This document shows, piece after piece, positions 6,170 through 10,563 of a stretch of DNA of 10,563 nucleotides. The position numbers and the translations under genes are program-made. The stretch is from Bifidobacterium breve (lineage in GTDB: Bacteria > Actinomycetota > Actinomycetes > S36-B12): assembly GCA_943328365.2 (NCBI GenBank), contig CALPZT020000025.1, positions 1 through 10,563 on the forward strand, read 5' to 3'. The notes under the pieces are model-generated. The model was not told the origin of the DNA. It searched no databases and saw nothing but the letters and a program-made list of their open reading frames with translations. Each line of letters opens with the position of its first letter. Position 1 is the first letter of the stretch.

Positions 6170-6730
6170 CTAGCTGGTCTGGCGGGTCATCGAACCGGTG
6201 ACCGCGAAGGCCTGCCACATCTCAGCGCCCATGGCCTTCGGTGTGCTTCCGCTTGTCACGGGCATCGCTGTCCACTCGGATTCGGAACTGCCCTGGCAGA
6301 CCTTGACGAGATCAAGAGTATTCCCAGTCTCATCGGGGGTGAGCGTCACGAACCCGCTCATGCTGACGCCGTGGATGACGTGATCCGTGCCCATCGCGAA
6401 CAGCACCCTGGCGGGCTGACTCCAGCCACCACCAGTGGTCTTGCCCGCGGCGCATGCGGCGGCATGGTCGCCGCAGTCGCGCAACTCGCCCCACGCAACC
6501 CCGGCCTGGCCCTTCGCCTTGCGGACGGTGAGCCGGTACTGCCAGTCGACCTCCTGGCCCTCCTCGTAGCCGGACACCTCACCCAACCAGACCCCCAGCA
6601 CGTCCTTGGCCTCGGTGATCGGCCCCGACGCCGGTGCCGCCCCTGCCGGCACCCCGCCACCAACCGCCAGCACCACGGCGAACGCCCCTGCACCGACCGC
6701 GGCCAACGTCCTACTGCGAAACCTGCTCAC
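6170..6730 (-). CDS. Secreted paralogue 2 (signal peptide, beta-rich, unknown function)
   Basis: A 186-aa predicted exported protein, the middle of three tandem copies. Its start is GTG 6730, chosen because GAGGAG (6741-6736) stands at correct spacing and the leader aligns with that of paralogue 1, where the start is ATG. The signal peptide (MSRFRSRTLAAVGAGAF..., cleavage near 30-34) and the mature motifs GVWLGEVSGYE (46-56), WQYRLTVRKAKGQAGVAW (63-80), Cys86, Cys93, GGGWSQPARVLFAMG (100-114), DETGNTL (133-139) and Cys145 match paralogue 1 in register. Differences cluster after residue 125, where only about half the positions agree, plus a one-residue length change near 170. The gap to paralogue 1 is 63 nt, so they are probably co-transcribed. 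Function not recognised. A surface or secreted beta-barrel binding protein is a guess from the strand pattern. Confidence 0.8.
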   Translation of the reverse strand: MSRFRSRTLAAVGAGAFAVVLAVGGGVPAGAAPASGPITEAKDVLGVWLGEVSGYEEGQEVDWQYRLTVRKAKGQAGVAWGELRDCGDHAAACAAGKTTGGGWSQPARVLFAMGTDHVIHGVSMSGFVTLTPDETGNTLDLVKVCQGSSESEWTAMPVTSGSTPKAMGAEMWQAFAVTGSMTRQTS

Positions 6731-6735
6731 CTGAA

Positions 6736-6741
6736 CTCCTC
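6736..6741 (-). promoter_or_regulatory. Shine-Dalgarno site fixing the GTG start of paralogue 2
   Basis: GAGGAG on the minus strand, five bases (TTCAG) before GTG 6730. The equivalent sites of paralogues 1 (6117-6112) and 3 (7392-7387) are also GAGGAG, before ATG starts, which supports the GTG here. Confidence 0.75.
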
Positions 6742-6769
6742 AATGTCTGCTGGTTGCTCACCATCGGAG

Positions 6770-6782
6770 TTGATGGCGCGCT
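6770..6782 (-). repeat. 13-bp leader repeat, copy upstream of paralogue 2
   Basis: Identical to 6146-6158 and at the same offset from its start codon. It is not found in the leader of paralogue 3, so it marks the younger duplication that produced paralogues 1 and 2. Confidence 0.65.
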
Positions 6783-6811
6783 GAAACTGGACTGGCCGTC
6801 AGGATCTGATG

Positions 6812-7381
6812 TCACCCGTGGTCTGGGCAACGAACCGTGCTGCCGGACCCGACATATGCACCGACCCACGCCGTCATCGACGTCTGCCTCGAGGCGGCCG
6901 GTGACTGTGCGGATGTCGCAGGTGCCGGAGTGGCCGTCCAGTTCTCTTGCTGCCCGGCCGACAGCACGACGGCTGTCATCCCGTCCTCGCCCGGGGTCAG
7001 CATGAGCGTGCCGGTAGCGCCAACTCCGTGCACGACACCCTTGGCATCCATCGCGAGCAGAACCCGTGACGGCGCAGTCCAGCCATCGCCGGTCACCTTG
7101 CCCGCCTTGCACTCGGCTGCATGGTCAGCGCAGTTGCGCCACTCCTCCCACGCCACCGCGGCCGACCCCTTCACCTTGCGGAAGGTGAGCCGGTGCTGCC
7201 AGTTGACCGGCTGCCCCTCCTGGAAGCCGGCCAGTGACGTCAGCCATGCGCCTTTGAGGTCCTGCATGGAGTCGACCTGCCCCGACGATGGCACTGCGCC
7301 AGCCGGCACCGCAGCACCCAAGGACGCCACCACCGCAAACGCACCGAACGCGGCCAGCGTCCGACTTCGTAATCTGATCAT
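6812..7381 (-). CDS. Secreted paralogue 3, more diverged (signal peptide, unknown function)
   Basis: A 189-aa predicted exported protein, first of the three tandem paralogues in transcription order. ATG 7381 was chosen over the frame start at 7429 because GAGGAG lies at 7392-7387 and the signal peptide then begins MIRLRSRTLAAFGAF, aligned with the other copies; the likely cleavage is near VPAGAV (25-30). Shared motifs include WQHRLTFRKVKG (61-72), VAWEEWRNC (76-84), DHAAEC (86-91), PSRVLLAMD (104-112) and VVHGV (116-120). Cys84 and Cys91 match the conserved pair. The third Cys of the other copies is missing from its position, but Cys185 sits near the end. Between about 146 and 170 it has a Thr/Pro/Ala/Ser-rich linker not seen in the other two, giving a different C-terminus. 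This looks like the older branch. The gap to paralogue 2 is 81 nt. Function not recognised. Confidence 0.78.
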   Translation of the reverse strand: MIRLRSRTLAAFGAFAVVASLGAAVPAGAVPSSGQVDSMQDLKGAWLTSLAGFQEGQPVNWQHRLTFRKVKGSAAVAWEEWRNCADHAAECKAGKVTGDGWTAPSRVLLAMDAKGVVHGVGATGTLMLTPGEDGMTAVVLSAGQQENWTATPAPATSAQSPAASRQTSMTAWVGAYVGSGSTVRCPDHG

Positions 7382-7557
7382 GAGTACTCCTCGAGGGCAT
7401 AGGCCGCCTGCGACGGCGGGTTCAGGCAAGCGCAGATCGCGATCATCCTTTCAGACGCAGTCGAGCCTCGCTTCGTTCCAACGAGGCCTCCACTCCCAGA
7501 TTTCAAGGGCCGTGGGTCACCGGGCTGCTGCGGGTGCCACGGTCGGAGGATCACGGT
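7382..7557 (-). other. Spacer with hairpins and a GATC palindrome upstream of paralogue 3
   Basis: This 176-nt spacer has no gene. In minus-strand order it holds a strong bulged hairpin (7542-7510), a second hairpin (7487-7470), the perfect 10-bp palindrome GATCGCGATC (7444-7435), a 5-bp dyad CCGCC/GGCGG (7419-7404) and the Shine-Dalgarno site of paralogue 3. I found no good -35/-10 pair. It is therefore open whether paralogue 3 has its own promoter or is read through from the 599-aa gene. Confidence 0.5.
7510..7542 (-). terminator. Bulged GC-rich hairpin after the 599-aa gene
   Basis: CCGTGG (7510-7515) pairs with CCACGG (7537-7542), and CACC (7518-7521) with GGTG (7533-7536). This makes a 10-bp stem with a 2-nt bulge (7516-7517) and an 11-nt loop. 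It starts 15 nt past the TAA of the 599-aa gene, the usual place for a terminator. The following minus-strand bases (CTTGAAATC) are not a true T-run, so it could be a partial terminator or mRNA-stabilising element inside a longer operon. Confidence 0.45.
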
Positions 7558-9357
7558 TTAGGGGCGAACGTCATCGTGCAGGACGACCCGCGACAGTTCG
7601 ATGCCTGAGGCCGACCGCCAGAAGTGGAGGCGTCTCGCTGCCGGCGTGCTCGTCTGAAGCGCGACCCGCCAGCAGGTCGCGCCGCCCCTCCGGACAATCG
7701 GCTCTTCACCCCCGGCGCCCATTCTCAGCGGATGCATTCGCCGGGATGCGTTCGACTCAGCCAGACCGGTGAGCACCTCTACGACAACGCCCGCAACCTT
7801 GGCCACTGAGATGCCCTCCATGTTGCCGAGCGAGTCGAGGAACTCAGGCCCGATCGAGTAGTCCCCGAGCGGGCGGGCTGCCTTCTCTCCAGCAGGGATG
7901 CGATGCACCCATGCTGAGTAGACCTGCCACCGAAACTCCTCCTCGGGGTCGATGAACACCACGCCCGAAGCCGAAGCGACTCCGGTGCGCTCGCGGGTGA
8001 GCGTGGTGCGGTGACGGGTCTTGAGTCTTGAGAGCTCGTCGTCCTGCCGCTCACTACGGCGACGCAGTTCCGAGGCTTCGGTCTCAAATCTCAGCAGTTC
8101 CGCAGCCATGAGTCGGATTCGCTCCTCGGCGGCATTCGCTCGTTCCTCGTGGGCTGCCAGGCTCGCACGGGCCGCGTCGAGGCTCAGACTCATGGTCTGG
8201 ACGGCACTGAGCCCGCCCCGAAGAGGGGCTCCAGCACCCATGTTCGACGGGGCCGGTCGGCTCGCGCCCGGACGCAGGTCAAGGGGTGTCGCCTGACGCG
8301 CAACGGGCAGTGCCGGATGAACGAACGAAAGTGGCACGGCCGACGCGACAAGGGTCTCCATGGCCCGCTCTGGAGAGCCTCGGTCGAGCCCGCCATGATC
8401 ATCGTCCAGCTCGGGCTCGAGCACCGGCCACGCCAGCCAGGCAGGGCCTCCCGGCCAGACCGAGAGCGCGGGCCTGGTGAGGTCACCCTCGTCGACACCA
8501 ATCATGGAGAGCGTGAGCGTGCCATCGGTCGCAAACCCCACTCGGGCGAGCACCACTTCGTCGGCTGAGAGGAGGTCGCAGAGGTCGTCCTCCTCGCTAC
8601 CGGTCACCCGCTCGCGCAGGAGTGTCACGGACGAGCCGGGCAGCACGTCGACGCTGCAGGACGAGAAATCAACGCTCGTCACGAACACCGGGAGAACATC
8701 GTCGACCTGCAACTCCTCCAGCCGGGGTGCTGCATGCGGCAAATGCGCGCCTACGTCGAAAAGGCCCGTCTCCGCAAAGTGCTCGCCTTCGACAACCATG
8801 CCCCGCGTGAAGATCCGGGAGGCAGGCACCCCCGGGAGGATCTTCGCCGACTTGATCGCGGCGTATCGCCCATCAGCCATCCGAACAATTGCCTCGGTGT
8901 CCGTCGGCGTTCCCTGGACGACGGCGGTTGCGAGCGATGATCGGCCCGCAGGCGAAGCACTGCCGTACCCGGCACGGGCAGCGGCTGAGAATGCGTCATG
9001 GATCAAGCGCGTGGTCGCTCGCGCGGCCTCCTGGACAGTGGAGCCAAAGCGCAGCGGCGAGCGCCCGAGGTCAGCCAGCCAGTCAAGCCCCGCCGGGTAG
9101 ACGCGCCCGGCACCCCCGTAGACATGAGTGCCCGGTGTCATCGACGACGCGAACTCCCAGGATGGGTCGCCTGTGGGCATGACGAGCACATCGGCGAAAT
9201 CCCCGACCTCGTGGTCAACGCGCTCGACATCGATGAGCGGCTCGGCTGAGCCACTCGGGGCCGTCACCACGATGACGATGCGATCCCGGCTTGCATCGTT
9301 CAATCGCGCTGCGAGCGCCCTGCTCGCGTCTCCGCTCAACACAGCACTTATCGGCAA
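7558..9357 (-). CDS. 599-aa multidomain coiled-coil protein, S1/OB-like region, unknown function
   Basis: Not recognised as a named family. Visible parts: (1) 1-130, an alpha/beta domain with IVIVVTA (27-33), VLVMPTGDPSWEF (57-69) and TPGTHVYGGAGRVYP (74-88). (2) About 160-292, two consecutive strand-rich segments reading like S1/OB-fold repeats (VDDVLPVFVTSVDFSSCSVD at 218-237; DEVVLARVGFATDGTLTLSM at 266-285). (3) A Pro/Gly/Ala-rich linker to about 382. (4) A coiled coil, roughly 385-455, rich in Glu, Arg and Ala. (5) A C-terminal domain 466-599 beginning FIDPEEEFRWQVYSAWVHR and ending with HPLRMGAGGE, RRLHFWRSASGIELSRV and HDD. No signal peptide or membrane helix is seen, so it is probably cytoplasmic. 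The start is TTG 9357, supported by GGAGGGGGAG just upstream; GTG 9342 is the alternative. It lies upstream of, and on the same strand as, the three secreted paralogues. Confidence 0.75.
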   Translation of the reverse strand: MPISAVLSGDASRALAARLNDASRDRIVIVVTAPSGSAEPLIDVERVDHEVGDFADVLVMPTGDPSWEFASSMTPGTHVYGGAGRVYPAGLDWLADLGRSPLRFGSTVQEAARATTRLIHDAFSAAARAGYGSASPAGRSSLATAVVQGTPTDTEAIVRMADGRYAAIKSAKILPGVPASRIFTRGMVVEGEHFAETGLFDVGAHLPHAAPRLEELQVDDVLPVFVTSVDFSSCSVDVLPGSSVTLLRERVTGSEEDDLCDLLSADEVVLARVGFATDGTLTLSMIGVDEGDLTRPALSVWPGGPAWLAWPVLEPELDDDHGGLDRGSPERAMETLVASAVPLSFVHPALPVARQATPLDLRPGASRPAPSNMGAGAPLRGGLSAVQTMSLSLDAARASLAAHEERANAAEERIRLMAAELLRFETEASELRRRSERQDDELSRLKTRHRTTLTRERTGVASASGVVFIDPEEEFRWQVYSAWVHRIPAGEKAARPLGDYSIGPEFLDSLGNMEGISVAKVAGVVVEVLTGLAESNASRRMHPLRMGAGGEEPIVRRGGATCWRVALQTSTPAARRLHFWRSASGIELSRVVLHDDVRP

Positions 9358-9360
9358 ATA

Positions 9361-9370
9361 CTCCCCCTCC
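9361..9370 (-). promoter_or_regulatory. Strong purine-rich ribosome binding site for the TTG start
   Basis: GGAGGGGGAG on the minus strand, three bases (TAT) before TTG 9357. GGAGG is 8 nt from the TTG, a normal spacing, but about 23 nt from the next candidate GTG (9342). This decides in favour of the TTG start. Confidence 0.6.
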
Positions 9371-9379
9371 CACGTTTTT

Positions 9380-9408
9380 TTGCGAGGTTACCCCCGACCT
9401 CCGACAAT
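9380..9408 (+). promoter_or_regulatory. Candidate promoter of the permease gene
   Basis: TTGCGA (9380-9385) and GACAAT (9403-9408) are separated by 17 nt, each matching the housekeeping -35/-10 consensus at four of six bases. A seven-T run (9375-9381) overlaps the -35 box. Transcription would begin near 9415, about 23 nt before ATG 9438. On the other strand TAACCT (9390-9385) is a possible -10 for the 599-aa gene, so the divergent promoters would overlap. Confidence 0.4.
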
Positions 9409-9437
9409 GAGCCTCGAGCGCCTCCTCTGCTCACGCC

Positions 9438-10563
9438 ATGTCTGATCTCAAGCGCAACCTCGGTGTTCTCGGCGCCATCGCCATCTCGCTCGCCGCAATG
9501 GGGCCGACGATGTCGGTCAGCCTCAACCCGCAGGCCATCGCCGAGCAGGTCGGACCTGCGGTGCCCACGTCGTTCGTCCTCGCGCTCATCCCCCTGCTGC
9601 TCATCGTGGGGTCGTTCGTACTGCTGACGCGGCGTCGTGCCAGCGCAGGCTCGGTGTTCGGCCTCGTCGGTGCAGAGATCGGGCCCCGATCGGGCACGGC
9701 TGCCGCCATCTGGCTCATTGCCGCCTATGTAGCGTCCGCCGCCATCACGGCACTGTCCTTCGGCATCTTCACGACGACCCTGCTGCAGGAGTACGGCTGG
9801 GCATCATCCCCGGGGTGGCTGCCGATTCTCCTTGCCCTCATCGTGCTGCCCATCACCGCCTATCTCGCTGGCCGCACCATGCGATCGCTGGGCCACGCGC
9901 TGCTCCTCCTCGAAGGTCTCACGATGGTGGCGATCCTCGCGGTCTCGGTCATCGCCCTCGTCCGCCTGCTCACCTCCGGCGGACCCCAAGGCCAGACCGT
10001 GGATTGGTCGGCGTTCCGGTTCGAGGGTGTCTCGGCCGGTGCAATCTCGCTGGCACTCACCTTCGCGCTGCTCTCCAGCGCAGGGTTCGAGGGAGCCGCG
10101 TCGCTCGGAGAGGAGACCCGCAACCCGCGCAGGGCGATCCCGCGCGCCCTCATCTGGACCATCCTGCTCACGAGCGCCTTCTTCATCTTCGTCACGACCG
10201 TTGCCGTTTGGGCGTTCGGCGTGGGCCCGACGGCGATGGCGAAGTTCGTCGCCAGCGGCTCGCTCCCCGCTGACATCGCCAACCTTTACGTCGCCGATGG
10301 CATGGGCGACGTCATCACGGCCGGCGGGGCAATCTCGTCATTCGCCTGCATGATCGGCGCTCAGGTCGCGGGAGGACGCATCATCTTCGCCCTGTCACGC
10401 GCCGGGGTCGGACAGCCCCGGCTGCGCCAGCTCTCAGCGCACGGCACGCCGGTTGCGGCAAGCCTCGTCGTCGGCATTGCCTCGATCACCTTCCTCGCCT
10501 TCGCCGTGCTCGTTACCGCCGGCGCACCCTTCTCGGCCTTCGAGCTCACGAGCGACGTCGCAG
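9438..10563 (+). CDS. APC-family amino acid permease, N-terminal part
   Basis: The first 375 residues of a polytopic membrane transporter of the amino acid-polyamine-organocation (APC) superfamily; the 3' end is outside the window. After a short cytoplasmic start (MSDLKRNLG), the first helix carries GAIAISLAAMGPTMSV (12-27), the unwound substrate-binding segment of the fold. Further hydrophobic spans lie near 45-63, 88-115, 127-145, 153-178, 199-217, 238-260, 292-312 and 338-362. The diagnostic cytoplasmic loop is SSAGFEGAASLGEETRNP followed by RRAIPRA (213-237), and GRIIFALSRAGVGQP (313-327) matches the family 'ARDG' loop. This supports uptake or exchange of an amino acid or amine; the substrate is unreadable. 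ATG 9438 has no Shine-Dalgarno sequence upstream, but it places the first helix correctly. It is divergent from the 599-aa gene, with 80 nt between starts. Confidence 0.92.
   Translation, partial: MSDLKRNLGVLGAIAISLAAMGPTMSVSLNPQAIAEQVGPAVPTSFVLALIPLLLIVGSFVLLTRRRASAGSVFGLVGAEIGPRSGTAAAIWLIAAYVASAAITALSFGIFTTTLLQEYGWASSPGWLPILLALIVLPITAYLAGRTMRSLGHALLLLEGLTMVAILAVSVIALVRLLTSGGPQGQTVDWSAFRFEGVSAGAISLALTFALLSSAGFEGAASLGEETRNPRRAIPRALIWTILLTSAFFIFVTTVAVWAFGVGPTAMAKFVASGSLPADIANLYVADGMGDVITAGGAISSFACMIGAQVAGGRIIFALSRAGVGQPRLRQLSAHGTPVAASLVVGIASITFLAFAVLVTAGAPFSAFELTSDVA

Larger units (their letters stand above)
9358..9437. promoter_or_regulatory. Divergent intergenic promoter region
   Basis: These 80 bp separate the starts of the 599-aa gene (-) and the permease (+). 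They hold the purine-rich ribosome site of the former, a seven-T tract (9375-9381) that is unusual in this GC-rich DNA, and candidate promoter elements for both directions that overlap around 9380-9408. A shared regulator site is possible, but no clear inverted repeat was found. Confidence 0.5.

Noticed and set aside
5840..7772. Two long plus-strand frames (5840-6784 and 6837-7772) opposite the secreted paralogues
   Set aside because: The minus-strand readings have signal peptides, ribosome sites and paralogy. The plus frames cross intergenic spacers and are explained as shadows; their apparent internal repeat only reflects the gene duplication.
9407..9445. 12-codon upstream frame (MSLERLLCSRHV) overlapping the permease start, possible leader peptide
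   Set aside because: No ribosome site precedes it, and the best promoter would start transcription downstream of its ATG.
1..10563. CRISPR array, tRNA or rRNA genes, transposase, integrase or att sites
   Set aside because: No regularly spaced repeats, cloverleaf-like segment, conserved rRNA stretch or DDE/tyrosine recombinase motif was seen on either strand.

Overview
This window is strongly GC-rich, with codons that nearly always end in G or C. It carries a lipB-lipA pair followed by a DUF4191-type membrane protein, an arrangement familiar from Actinomycetota. Several starts there lack a Shine-Dalgarno site and sit just after a TANNNT hexamer, also typical of actinobacteria. I would place it in Actinomycetota, probably a Micrococcales-like or related lineage, but cannot name a genus from sequence alone.

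Layout, left to right. Positions 2-196 (+) are the last 64 codons of a sensor histidine kinase-type ATPase. Positions 197-460 hold no complete gene, but contain a 19-bp tandem repeat and a possible gene remnant. Positions 461-4813 (+) are five tightly packed genes: a TIGR01777/SDR39U1-type NAD(P)-binding epimerase-like protein, an FAD-dependent amine-oxidase-like oxidoreductase, lipB (octanoyltransferase), lipA (lipoyl synthase) and a small MOSC-domain protein. Adjacent genes are 3-5 nt apart or overlap as ATGA. After 61 nt comes the DUF4191-type protein (4875-5546, +), apparently read from its own leaderless start.

The strand then switches. DUF4191 meets the next gene tail to tail, and the two share the four bases CTAG as both stop codons, inside a GC-rich hairpin. 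On the minus strand lie, in transcription order, a 599-residue multidomain protein of unknown function (9357-7558) and three tandem paralogous secreted proteins (7381-6812, 6730-6170, 6106-5543). Two of the paralogues are recent duplicates that also duplicated their leader. A short divergent promoter region (9358-9437) separates the 599-aa gene from an APC-family amino acid permease (+) that runs off the window.

How it fits together: lipB and lipA make the protein-bound lipoyl cofactor (octanoyl transfer, then sulfur insertion). The redox and MOSC neighbours may share the operon without sharing the pathway. The minus-strand cluster is the accessory part. It combines a large intracellular protein (S1/OB-like region, coiled coil, and a C-terminal domain with RelE/ParE-like spacing by eye) with three exported cysteine-containing beta-rich proteins. 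I cannot assign it to a known system, and it is the best candidate here for undescribed biology. No rRNA, tRNA, CRISPR array, transposase or phage gene was seen.
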